Below the pieces are notes generated by a model. That model did no database searches and was not told the origin of the DNA. It worked only from the letters and a program-made list of their open reading frames with translations. Below, in pieces: positions 1 to 8,371 of a stretch of DNA of 64,000 bases. Numbering within the stretch: the first letter of the stretch is position 1; the number at the start of each line of letters is the position of its first letter. Position numbers and translations under genes: made by a program. The DNA is from NORP240 sp965222175 (GTDB lineage Bacteria; Pseudomonadota; Gammaproteobacteria; Pseudomonadales; Pseudohongiellaceae): NCBI GenBank assembly GCA_965222175.1, contig OZ244938.1, forward strand, positions 682,001 through 746,000, in the 5' to 3' direction.

Positions 1-816
1 GCCGACACTGTCGAGCACAGGGACCGACGCATCTGGTTCGGACTGGCCGTCACCTTCGTCTGGGTTTTACTGGGCATATTCTACATTTCCCGCAATATTG
101 GCTGGTCATCCTTTGTCAGCCTGCCCATCGACGCCATGGGCACTTTTCTGGAAGGGGCTTTCGCCCCGCTGGCTTTTCTCTGGCTGGTAATCGGTCTGTT
201 CATCCAGCAGACCGTGCTGGCGGAGAACAACCGGGAACTGCGTCGTACCAACATGCAGTCGGAAAAGCAGACACAGGCCATCGCCGCAACCGAGCTCAAT
301 GCCCGCCAGGAAACCTTTTTCAAGATTGCCGAGAATACCCGCAAGCAGCTGGGTGCTATCAGCGGGATGCTGTTCATCTCCAGCCAGGGGCCGGCGGGCG
401 AGGAGAATTATTCCACGGATGAACTCAACGAATTCTGGCAACAGTATGCCGGCGGGGACTACGAAATTTTTTCCCGTCGCTTTCTCACCATGGCTGCCGA
501 TCCTGAAGTCACCATGGCGGACCTGCTGTATGGTACGGAAATTCGTCAGCGCCACACCAACAACTTCATCGTGGGATTCGATCGTCTGCTCAAACTGGCG
601 CGGGAATGCGATACCGATCATATAATCCAGGACGCCCTGGTCTATTCCGCCCATGGGCTGTTGAACAATCGCATGCGTGAACTGCACCCTATAATCAGGT
701 TCGACGCCATCAGAACCACCGATTCCAATGCGTACCTGGAACAGATCGTCAAGGTGGATGCTCAGCCTAAAACGCTGGACACCGTCGCCAATACTGCTCA
801 AGGTGAACGACCCTAG
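1..816 (+). CDS. Two-helix membrane protein, 5' end outside window
   Basis: The frame is open from base 1, so the gene starts before the window; the first ATG at 136 lies inside the second hydrophobic segment and is probably not the start. The visible 271 residues begin with a basic stretch, then a membrane helix (around FGLAVTFVWVLLGIFYIS), a short loop, and a second helix (around APLAFLWLVIGLFIQQ). A long, charged, largely helical cytosolic-type region follows, beginning LAENNRELRRTNMQSEKQTQ, which could form a coiled coil. No catalytic motif is recognised. The arrangement of two helices followed by a coiled coil resembles membrane-tethered scaffold or sensor proteins, but I assign no function. 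Confidence 0.75.
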   Translation, partial: ADTVEHRDRRIWFGLAVTFVWVLLGIFYISRNIGWSSFVSLPIDAMGTFLEGAFAPLAFLWLVIGLFIQQTVLAENNRELRRTNMQSEKQTQAIAATELNARQETFFKIAENTRKQLGAISGMLFISSQGPAGEENYSTDELNEFWQQYAGGDYEIFSRRFLTMAADPEVTMADLLYGTEIRQRHTNNFIVGFDRLLKLARECDTDHIIQDALVYSAHGLLNNRMRELHPIIRFDAIRTTDSNAYLEQIVKVDAQPKTLDTVANTAQGERP

Positions 817-883
817 CGCTGGTCCAGGCATCGCTGGTGCCGCCTGAGAGAATCTTCACCCTGAATTCCCCGGAGGAATCACT

Positions 884-1267
884 ATGGAAGCTGTTTATAT
901 CGTCATCGTTCTGGCCGTGTTGCAATACTTTTTCTTTGGCACCCTGGTAGGGTATGCACGGGGCAAGTACAACGTCCCGGCGCCTGCCACCAGCGGTGAT
1001 CCAATGTTCGAGCGCTACAACCGGGTGCATCAGAATACCCAGGAAAGCCTGCTGCTGTTCCTTCCGGGTATTGTCCTGTTCAGCTTCTACTGGAGCCCGG
1101 GGGTAGCCGCGGCGTTGGGAGTTATCTGGATTATCGGGCGATTCATCTATTTACGCGCCTACGTTAAAGCACCGGAAAGCCGGGGTCCTGGATTTGCCCT
1201 TACCGCCCTGCCCAGCCTGATTTTACTGGCAGGCGCGCTGATTGGCGCGGTGCGTGCGATGCTGTAG
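884..1267 (+). CDS. MAPEG-family membrane protein
   Basis: A 127-residue protein with four predicted membrane helices. After the first helix comes the family signature around residues 43-56 (ERYNRVHQNTQESL), matching the glutathione-binding region of MAPEG proteins (membrane-associated proteins in eicosanoid and glutathione metabolism). Length and topology fit the bacterial MAPEG group. Some members have glutathione transferase or peroxidase activity; the substrate here is unknown. A GGAGG ribosome site lies just before the ATG. It follows the preceding membrane protein by about 70 bp in the same direction, but an operon is not proven. Confidence 0.85.
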   Translation: MEAVYIVIVLAVLQYFFFGTLVGYARGKYNVPAPATSGDPMFERYNRVHQNTQESLLLFLPGIVLFSFYWSPGVAAALGVIWIIGRFIYLRAYVKAPESRGPGFALTALPSLILLAGALIGAVRAML

Positions 1268-1420
1268 TTCCCCTTGTGATGCCCGTGATTGCGGCCGCTA
1301 CTGCAACAATTTGTCACTTGCCCCCGGAAAGTTTCGGGTAGAAACTATTCCTGACTGGACACGAAGCGCTCAGATGGATGCTGTGTAACTCTGGAGGCAG
1401 TTTTGCCGGCGCTTTGGTTC

Positions 1421-1448
1421 GACGTAGTACTGGCGACGCAGTACTGGC
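1421..1448. promoter_or_regulatory. Tandem 14-bp repeat upstream of the MarR gene
   Basis: Two adjacent copies of GACGYAGTACTGGC (1421-1434 and 1435-1448) differ at one base. Each has the 6-bp palindrome AGTACT in it. They lie about 80 bp before the marR-type start, so they could be operator half-sites for autoregulation or part of the promoter. This is inference from position and repetition only. Confidence 0.35.
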
Positions 1449-1526
1449 CGACAACGATTTGTCAGGCAATGCCATGACTGATCCAGTGGCCAGGTGACGA
1501 CTTCAGTGCCAGGAGGATTTGCAGGC

Positions 1527-2015
1527 ATGGCGGATCGTGACTATTCGACTTCCGAAGAAATCGGCTCAGCCCTTCGACGTATTGTCAGGGCCGTGGATCT
1601 CCATTCCCGTTCACTGGTTCAAAGTCACGGTCTGACCGGCCCTCAGGCTACGCTGCTGAAGGCGCTGGGCTCGGGGCCCGTCACTGCCGGAGAGCTGGCC
1701 AATAAGGTCAATCTCAGCCAGGGCACGGTCACCGATTTACTTAAACGACTTGAGTCCCGCGGCATGCTGCAAAGAACCCGGGATGAAGCAGACCGGCGTC
1801 GCGTTATCGTCAGCCTGTCGGAACGGGGAAGAGAGGTTTTGCGGGATTCCCTGCCTTCTGTCCAGGCACCTTTCAACGAACTGGTCGAACAGCTCCCCCA
1901 ATGGGAACAGTCCCAGCTTCTTGCCGCCCTGCAGCGGGTGGCGCACATGATGGAAGAGCGAAGCTGGGTGATGCCTCGCCGCAGTGATTCCCTGGACGGA
2001 TCAGGGCCTGCCTGA
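1527..2015 (+). CDS. MarR-family transcriptional regulator
   Basis: Winged-helix repressor/activator of 162 residues. The ATG at 1527 is preferred because AGGAGG sits at 1511-1516 with good spacing; a GTG at 1494 would add 11 residues without a ribosome site. The core reads as MarR: helix 'HGLTGPQATLLKAL', recognition helix 'LSQGTVTDLLKRLESRGML', then the wing 'RTRDEADRRRVIVSLSERG'. Family members usually bind palindromes near their own gene and respond to phenolic ligands or oxidants. The next gene downstream on the same strand is the peptide ABC operon at 2162, a plausible but unproven target. The C-terminal tail is short and polar. Confidence 0.9.
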   Translation: MADRDYSTSEEIGSALRRIVRAVDLHSRSLVQSHGLTGPQATLLKALGSGPVTAGELANKVNLSQGTVTDLLKRLESRGMLQRTRDEADRRRVIVSLSERGREVLRDSLPSVQAPFNELVEQLPQWEQSQLLAALQRVAHMMEERSWVMPRRSDSLDGSGPA

Positions 2016-2161
2016 CCAGGAATTGCTGATGGGGTGATTGGCCGGATGTCGCCACCAGCTGCGTGGTCGACGCGCCGGACGCCGACCGCGTTTGTCGACT
2101 CTGTCATTTTGCTGAGGTATTCTGATCCCTTCCCCCCTGGCGCGGATTGTAGGAAGCTGAC

Positions 2162-3871
2162 ATGGCCTTGAACGGCGACCCTGAAGTTATCCTGACCGAA
2201 CAGAATTTTACCCGCAGTGCCGGCAGGCAGCTGGCGCTGTATGCGCTGTTCGCGTTGCTGGCCCTGGTGGCTCTGGTTTACCTGCTGTCGCTGGTGATGG
2301 GGGAGGCCAGTGGTAACGTGACCGGGTCAGCAATCGATGTCGACAACAACAGCATCACCATCACCTTGCGGGAGGAGCCTCCCCAGCTTGACAGCGGTCG
2401 CGCCACGGACGCGGCCAGCTTCGTGGTGCTGGCTCACACCATGGAAGGTCTGATTGGCTACGATGACAATAATCAGCTGGTGCCGGGAGTGGCCGAGCGC
2501 TGGGAAATCCGGGAGGATGGCGCCACGTTCTGGTTGCGGGAGGACGCCCGCTGGAATGATGGGCGGCCGGTTACCGCCCATGACTTTGTTTTCGCCTGGT
2601 CCCGGGTGGTGGATCCTGCCACCGGTTCCGAATACTCGTTCATACTTTATCCGCTGAAGAACGCCGAAGCCATCAATAACGGCGAGCTGCCGGTGTCTTA
2701 CCTGGGTGTGGAAGCGGCGGACGATTTCACCCTGGAAGTGACCTTTGAACGACCCACACCGTATTTTGAAAAGCTGGTGGCGTTCAATACCTATTTTCCC
2801 GTGCGGGAGGAATTTTTTGCCAGCACGGCCGGACGTTACGGTGCCGATGCCGACATGCTGCTCTACAATGGCCCCTATGTCATCACCGACTGGGTTCACA
2901 ATGCATCCATGCGCTGGGAAAAAAACCCCTATTACTGGAACGACCAAAAAGGGTTTCTTGACGCCATTAATGTCGGTTACATAACCCAGGACGTCAATGC
3001 CAAGCTGAACCTGTTCCGCGACGGTCAGATCGTCGACACTCATCTGGTGGCGCCCATGCTGCCCTCCGCCATGGAGCAGCGTTGGCACATTCAGCTGTTC
3101 ATGGAGGGCACAGTGTTCTTCCTGGAATTCAACCACCGTGACGGTCGGATTACCGACAACTACCACTTCCGCAAGGCGCTGCAACTGGCCCAGGATCCGG
3201 CTGAGCTGGTCTACAAGGCATTGAAGGAAGCAAGCTATCTGCCGGCACCCAGCCTGTTTCCTGAATTTATCAGTGGAGTCAACGGCCCGTTCCGCAAGGA
3301 ATACCCGCCCCCGGAACATCGAATGAATGTCGAAGAGGCCAGGAAACACCTGGAGATGGCCAGGCAGGAACTGGGTATCGACGAGTTTCCGCCGGTTGTG
3401 CTGTTGACCGGGGACACGCCGGTAGCCATGGTGGCTGCCGAGTACTACCAGGCGCTTTACAAGAAGCACCTGGGCCTCGATATCCGCATCGACGCCCAGA
3501 TTTTTAAACAGCGACTGGCCAAAATGACCTCCGGAGATTTCGATATCGTGCTGGCAGGCTGGGGACCGGACTACGACGATGCCCTGACTTTCGGTGATCT
3601 GTTTGCCTCCTGGAACCTGAACAACAGGGGGCGTTACACCAGCGATCGCATGGATGAACTGGTCCGCATAGCCCAGTCCTCACTGGATCCGCAGACCAGG
3701 ATGGATGCCTTCGGTGAAATTCAGCAGCTGGTCTATGACGACGTCGTGATCATTCCCATGTACGAACGGGGCTGGTCCTACGTCGTGGATCCGCGGCTGA
3801 AAGGATTCAAGAGACGCTCCATCGGCCCCGAAGTCGATTACAACTATGCCTATATCGAGAGTGGCAACTGA
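2162..3871 (+). CDS. Peptide ABC transporter substrate-binding protein, membrane-anchored (OppA/DppA type)
   Basis: Family 5 extracellular solute-binding protein (569 residues) for peptide uptake. Typical motifs are visible: TMEGLIGYDDNNQLVPGVAE, then 'RDDARWNDGRPVTAHDFVFAW'-like text around residues 127-147, and a late 'FDIVLAGWGPDYDDAL'. Unusually there is neither a Sec signal with cleavage site nor a lipobox. Instead about 20 cytosolic residues precede one strong membrane helix (residues 21-45, LALYALFALLALVALVYLLS), so the domain should be tethered to the inner membrane. It is first in a five-gene transporter operon followed by two permeases and two ATPases. Substrate specificity cannot be read from sequence. 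Confidence 0.9.
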   Translation: MALNGDPEVILTEQNFTRSAGRQLALYALFALLALVALVYLLSLVMGEASGNVTGSAIDVDNNSITITLREEPPQLDSGRATDAASFVVLAHTMEGLIGYDDNNQLVPGVAERWEIREDGATFWLREDARWNDGRPVTAHDFVFAWSRVVDPATGSEYSFILYPLKNAEAINNGELPVSYLGVEAADDFTLEVTFERPTPYFEKLVAFNTYFPVREEFFASTAGRYGADADMLLYNGPYVITDWVHNASMRWEKNPYYWNDQKGFLDAINVGYITQDVNAKLNLFRDGQIVDTHLVAPMLPSAMEQRWHIQLFMEGTVFFLEFNHRDGRITDNYHFRKALQLAQDPAELVYKALKEASYLPAPSLFPEFISGVNGPFRKEYPPPEHRMNVEEARKHLEMARQELGIDEFPPVVLLTGDTPVAMVAAEYYQALYKKHLGLDIRIDAQIFKQRLAKMTSGDFDIVLAGWGPDYDDALTFGDLFASWNLNNRGRYTSDRMDELVRIAQSSLDPQTRMDAFGEIQQLVYDDVVIIPMYERGWSYVVDPRLKGFKRRSIGPEVDYNYAYIESGN

Positions 3872-3909
3872 AACTGCAATCACAGATGTTCCAATAACGA
3901 GATTTCTGC

Positions 3910-4842
3910 ATGTGGTTGTATGTTCTTAAACGAATTGTCCAGGGCATAATTACCGTCTGGTTTATTGCCACCGCTACTTTTTTCGCCATGCACAACGTGC
4001 CCGGCGATCCCCTTCTCAACGATCGCGCCGTTACCGAGAGTATCCGGGCCAACCTTGAAGCCAAGTACGGCCTGGATCAGCCGCTGATGACTCAGTATTT
4101 TATTTACCTTGGTAATCTCTCCCGGGGGGATTTCGGCATTTCGTTTACCCAGGAGAATCGTGAGGTCAACGACATTATTCGTCAGCATTTTCCGGTCTCG
4201 GCAATTCTCGGTGTGCTGGCGGTGGTCTTCGCGGCGGTGGGCGGCGTGCTCTGGGGTGCACTGACTGCCCTGTTTCGAAACCGGCTGCCGGATTACGTCA
4301 TCATGTTCCTGGTTATCCTGGGGATATCCGTGCCAAGTTTTGTCCTGGCGGCGCTCAGTCAGCTGGCGCTGGTCAATATCAACAGTATTTTCGGTACCAC
4401 TGTACTGCCCGTGGCCGGGTGGGGCACGGTCAGTCACATGCTGGTGCCGGCGCTGGTGCTGGGACTCGGCACCATGGCCTACCTTACCCGGCTCATGCGC
4501 TCCTCCATGCTCGAAGTGATCAGCTCCGACTATGTTCGTACTGCCAAGTCCAAGGGCCTGCCCGCCACCCGCATTTTCACCAGGCATCAGCTGCGCAATG
4601 CCATCCTGCCGGTGATCACCGTCCTGGGCCCGGCAATCGCTGCCATCACCACCGGGGGGTTCGTGGTTGAACTGGTATTCGCCATTCCAGGTCTGGGAAG
4701 ATTTTTCGTGGAGGCGGTACAGCAGCTGGACTACACGGTCATCATGGGCACGACGGTCTTTTACGGCGCCTTCCTGGTGTTCATGGTAATCCTGGTGGAC
4801 CTGCTTTATGGCTTTATCGATCCGCGGGTGAGGCTGCAGTGA
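3910..4842 (+). CDS. Peptide ABC transporter permease (OppB/DppB type)
   Basis: Inner-membrane permease subunit of 310 residues. It has the N-terminal family sequence MWLYVLKRIVQGIITVWFIA, the TNxxPGDP-like 'MHNVPGDPL', and the cytoplasmic EAA loop around 'DYVRTAKSKGLPATRIFTRH', which contacts the ATPases. It ends in the typical 'GFIDPRVRLQ'. Six membrane segments are apparent. Its stop codon overlaps the next start (TGATG), suggesting translational coupling with the partner permease. Confidence 0.92.
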   Translation: MWLYVLKRIVQGIITVWFIATATFFAMHNVPGDPLLNDRAVTESIRANLEAKYGLDQPLMTQYFIYLGNLSRGDFGISFTQENREVNDIIRQHFPVSAILGVLAVVFAAVGGVLWGALTALFRNRLPDYVIMFLVILGISVPSFVLAALSQLALVNINSIFGTTVLPVAGWGTVSHMLVPALVLGLGTMAYLTRLMRSSMLEVISSDYVRTAKSKGLPATRIFTRHQLRNAILPVITVLGPAIAAITTGGFVVELVFAIPGLGRFFVEAVQQLDYTVIMGTTVFYGAFLVFMVILVDLLYGFIDPRVRLQ

Positions 4843-6209
4843 TGTCGGAATTGACTCCCGCTGATTTCCAGCCACTGCAGACCAAAGGGCAAATCCAGGG
4901 TATCGCCAGGCCCTCCCTGTCCTACTGGCAGGATGCCTGGCTGCGGCTCAAGGTCAACCGGCGGGCGTTGTGCTCGTTGTATATCGTCATCGGCCTGCTG
5001 CTGTTCACAATCGCAGGACCGCTGGTGTGGCGGGTGGATCCGGGACTGCAGGACCTGGATCAGATCAGCCAGGCACCATTCACCGACAGGCGGGCGATAG
5101 TCGTCGAGGAGTACCAGCCCTGGGACGGCCGGTCGTTGCGAACGGATGTCAACGGCCTGCACCTGGCCCAGCCGGCCACTACCCAGGCAGTGCGGCTCAA
5201 GTGGGATGCATTACCCGGCGCCTCCGGACACCGGGTTTACCGGAACCTTTTCCCGGTGGGGCCGGAACTGGCTTTCGGCGTCCCCCTGGCCGAGTTTTAT
5301 GACAATGAAACACTGTACTTTGAGGACCGGCTCGACCTGCGACCCCAGCGATACTATTACTCGGTTGTGGCCCTGGAACCCGACGGCCGGATCAGTGATA
5401 CCTTCGAGACCCTGGAGGTACAGCTGCAGCGCGTGACCACCCTCAGCGAGGCGGTGCAGCGGGGGCTGGTCGGTCCCGATGCCGAGCTTCAGATCGGCGA
5501 CCCGGTGCTGCTCAGCGCACACCCGTTGGGTACCGATTACCTGGGCAGGGACATGCTGGCCAGGTTGATGGAGGGGGCTCGGGTGTCCCTTTTTATAGGA
5601 ATTGGTGCGCCGCTGCTGTTCGTCCTCTTCGGCGTCGCCTACGGCAGTATCGCCGGATTTATGGGCGGACGCGTGGACTCGGTGATGATGCGCTTTGCCG
5701 ATTTTGTCGTGGCACTGCCATTCCTGCTGTTCATGATCCTGTTCAAGATCGCATTCGGTATCGGGCCCGGGGAAAGCGGCGTGTTTCCGATGCTGGTGGC
5801 ACTGGTTATTCTCATGTGGCCGGCCACGGCACGGCTGGTGCGAGGCCAGATTCTGCAGATTCGTGAACAGGGCTATATTGCCGCCTCCAGGCTGCTTGGC
5901 GCCGGGACCGGCTACCTGGTGCTGCGCCACATGATCCCCAACACCATGGGCGTGGTGCTGGTCACGCTGACTTTCGCCATCCCCAGCGCCATCTTTACCG
6001 AGGCCTTCCTGTCCTTCATCGGCATGGGGGTTGCGCCTCCCACTCCCTCCTGGGGGAGCATGTCCAATGAAGGTATCAAGACCATGTTGACCCATCCCCA
6101 CGAGTTGATCCTGCCTGCGCTGTTTATCAGTATCACGGTGCTGGCCTTCAATCTGCTGGGGGACGGTTTACGGGATGCGCTGGACGCACGCATGAGGAAC
6201 CAGGAATGA
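4842..6209 (+). CDS. Peptide ABC transporter permease (OppC/DppC type) with fibronectin-III-like insert
   Basis: Second permease subunit, 455 residues, clearly longer than the usual 280-350. The ATG at 4842 overlaps the upstream stop as TGATG; a GTG at 4839 would add one codon. The first membrane helix (about residues 43-63) is followed by a roughly 160-residue periplasmic loop before the normal core resumes at 'HPLGTDYLGRDMLARLMEGA'. Within that loop, about residues 112-198, there is a fibronectin-III-like pattern: 'VRLKWDALPGASGHRVYRN', then 'YYYSVVALEPDGRISD'. The C-terminal half has the EAA loop (YIAASRLLGAGTGYLVLRHM) and five helices. The insert might contact the binding protein or cell wall; that is inference. 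Confidence 0.9.
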   Translation: MSELTPADFQPLQTKGQIQGIARPSLSYWQDAWLRLKVNRRALCSLYIVIGLLLFTIAGPLVWRVDPGLQDLDQISQAPFTDRRAIVVEEYQPWDGRSLRTDVNGLHLAQPATTQAVRLKWDALPGASGHRVYRNLFPVGPELAFGVPLAEFYDNETLYFEDRLDLRPQRYYYSVVALEPDGRISDTFETLEVQLQRVTTLSEAVQRGLVGPDAELQIGDPVLLSAHPLGTDYLGRDMLARLMEGARVSLFIGIGAPLLFVLFGVAYGSIAGFMGGRVDSVMMRFADFVVALPFLLFMILFKIAFGIGPGESGVFPMLVALVILMWPATARLVRGQILQIREQGYIAASRLLGAGTGYLVLRHMIPNTMGVVLVTLTFAIPSAIFTEAFLSFIGMGVAPPTPSWGSMSNEGIKTMLTHPHELILPALFISITVLAFNLLGDGLRDALDARMRNQE

Positions 6210-7255
6210 ACCGGCAGCAGCCAGGAGTGGCAGGCGCGGTACCGCTGCTGGTCGTGGAAGACCTGGGCGTTGAATTCGACACCTACGGTGGCACGGTTCA
6301 GGCGGTTCGAGGCGTCAGCTTCAGCGTGGCCGCCGGCGAAACCCTTGCCATCGTCGGCGAATCAGGCTGTGGCAAATCGGTGACGGTACAAAGCATGATG
6401 GGGCTGATTCCCATCCCCCCGGGACGGATCACCGCCGGTTCGGCGCGCCTGCGGGGCAGGGAAATTCTGGGCCGTGTATTGATCGACGGCAAGGACATCC
6501 GGGGATCTGAAATCGGCATGATTTTCCAGGACCCGATGACGTCCCTCAATCCCACCATGACCATCGGCGACCAGATTGCCGAACCCCTCCAGGTGCATCG
6601 GGGTTACAGTCACAGCCGGGCATTCAAGCGGGCCATCGAGTTGCTGGAGCTGAGCAGGATTCCGGAAGCCGCCAGGCGCGCCCGGCAATACCCGTTCGAG
6701 TTTTCCGGCGGCATGCTGCAGCGGGCCATGATTGCCATGGCCATAGCCTGCAAGCCCGCTATCCTGATCGCCGATGAGCCCACCACCGCCCTGGATGTCA
6801 CTATTCAGGCCCAGATCCTCGACCTGCTGCAGGACCTGCAGCGGGAAACGGGCATGGCCATTGTTCTGATCACCCACGATCTGGGTGTCGTGGCGCGACT
6901 GGCCGATGAAGTGGCGGTGATGTATGCCGGCAAGATCGTGGAGCAGGGCAGCGTGGATGACGTTTTCTATCGTTCCGCACACCCTTATACCCTGGGGCTG
7001 CGGGCCGCCATGCCCAACAACGACCCGGCACGGCAACATCAGCTGGAACCCATAGAGGGGTCGCCACCGGACCTGTTTTCACCCCCGGCCGGCTGCGGCT
7101 ACGCGGCCCGCTGTCCTCATGCCATGGCGATCTGCCAGCAGCGTCACCCCGCGGACTTTGCGCTGCAGGGGGAACATTTCTCCCGTTGCTGGCTGCATCA
7201 CCCCGATGCACCTGATCGACCACCGGCGCTCTATTTCCGGGAGGGCGGGGCGTGA
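6206..7255 (+). CDS. Peptide ABC transporter ATPase (OppD/DppD type)
   Basis: Cytoplasmic ATP-binding subunit of 349 residues. Walker A is GESGCGKS, the signature is FSGGMLQR, Walker B is ILIADEPTTALD, and the switch histidine lies in LITHDLG. The C-terminal oligopeptide-type domain carries the cysteines expected for an iron-sulfur site or zinc-like knot (GCGYAARCPHAMAICQQ). The start overlaps the permease stop by 4 bp (ATGA), and its own stop overlaps the next start, so the four transporter genes behave as one translational unit. Confidence 0.93.
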   Translation: MNRQQPGVAGAVPLLVVEDLGVEFDTYGGTVQAVRGVSFSVAAGETLAIVGESGCGKSVTVQSMMGLIPIPPGRITAGSARLRGREILGRVLIDGKDIRGSEIGMIFQDPMTSLNPTMTIGDQIAEPLQVHRGYSHSRAFKRAIELLELSRIPEAARRARQYPFEFSGGMLQRAMIAMAIACKPAILIADEPTTALDVTIQAQILDLLQDLQRETGMAIVLITHDLGVVARLADEVAVMYAGKIVEQGSVDDVFYRSAHPYTLGLRAAMPNNDPARQHQLEPIEGSPPDLFSPPAGCGYAARCPHAMAICQQRHPADFALQGEHFSRCWLHHPDAPDRPPALYFREGGA

Positions 7256-8238
7256 CCGCACTGCTGGAAAGCAAGGGGCTGACCAAGTACTTCAGGATCG
7301 GGCGCGGCCAGGTAGTACATGCCGTGGACGGCGTGACGCTGGCCATCGCACCCCGGGAAACCGTCGGGCTGGTTGGCGAGAGCGGATCCGGCAAGTCCAC
7401 CTACGGCAAGACCGTGCTTGGTCTTCACGACAAGACCGCCGGTTCGGTCACGTTTCGAGGTGAGCAGTTGCCGCAACGTTACCAGCCGGGAGACTTTCAG
7501 CGGCTGGCTGCCAGCATGCAGATGATCTTCCAGGATCCCTATTCGTCACTGAATCCCCGCATGACCGTCGGGGAGATCATCGGTGAGGGGCTGCGCCTGC
7601 ATAGCAGGAAATCAGGCAGGGAAATCAGGGACCGGGTGGCGCTGTGGCTGGAACAGGTGGGCCTCAATGCCGATCACATGTCCCGCTATCCCCATGAATT
7701 CTCCGGGGGCCAGCGACAACGGATCGGCATCGCCAGGGCCATGATCCTGGAACCGGAATTCGTGGTCTGTGATGAACCCATCTCGGCGCTGGACGTGTCG
7801 GTGCAGGCGCAGGTAATAAATCTCCTGGGCGACCTCAAACAACGCATGGGACTGACCCTGTTGTTCATCGCCCACGACCTGTCCATGGTGCGGTACGTCA
7901 GTGATCGCATGGCAGTCATGTACCTGGGCTCACTGGTGGAACTGGGACCGGCGGACCAGGTTTACTTCCAGCCCAGGCATCCCTACACCCGGATTCTGGT
8001 GGATTCCAACCCGGAACCTGATCCGGAATCGGAACGGAACCGTCAGTCCACCACCATCAGCGGCGAGATTCCCAGCCCCGTCAATGTCCCGGCCGGCTGT
8101 CGCTTCGCCAATCGCTGTCCGGAAGTGATGGCGGTCTGTCGACGGGAAACACCGCAACTGGTGCCGCTTAAGGATGTTGATCGCCAGGTGGCCTGCCATC
8201 TCTACCCGGCAGATTCCACCACCGGTCCGGTCAGGTAA
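7252..8238 (+). CDS. Peptide ABC transporter ATPase (OppF/DppF type)
   Basis: Second ATPase subunit, 328 residues, starting at GTG within a GTGA overlap. Walker A is GESGSGKS, signature FSGGQRQR, Walker B VVCDEPISALD, H-loop FIAHDLS. The C-terminal cysteine cluster (AGCRFANRCPEVMAVCRR) matches the oligopeptide/dipeptide group. With the OppD-type partner it should form the heterodimer driving import through the two permeases. It ends the operon; 130 bp separate it from the next gene, with no clear intrinsic terminator. Confidence 0.93.
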   Translation: MTALLESKGLTKYFRIGRGQVVHAVDGVTLAIAPRETVGLVGESGSGKSTYGKTVLGLHDKTAGSVTFRGEQLPQRYQPGDFQRLAASMQMIFQDPYSSLNPRMTVGEIIGEGLRLHSRKSGREIRDRVALWLEQVGLNADHMSRYPHEFSGGQRQRIGIARAMILEPEFVVCDEPISALDVSVQAQVINLLGDLKQRMGLTLLFIAHDLSMVRYVSDRMAVMYLGSLVELGPADQVYFQPRHPYTRILVDSNPEPDPESERNRQSTTISGEIPSPVNVPAGCRFANRCPEVMAVCRRETPQLVPLKDVDRQVACHLYPADSTTGPVR

Positions 8239-8371
8239 CCGCTACCGGGCCGGGCATCCCCGTCGACCGCGGAACCAACCGATCCCGGGATTGGACTGTC
8301 CTGCCTTTCACCTATATGCTGTCATCTGGTTGTAATCAATTCGTCATATCCGTTCCCGTCGTTCAGTAAAA

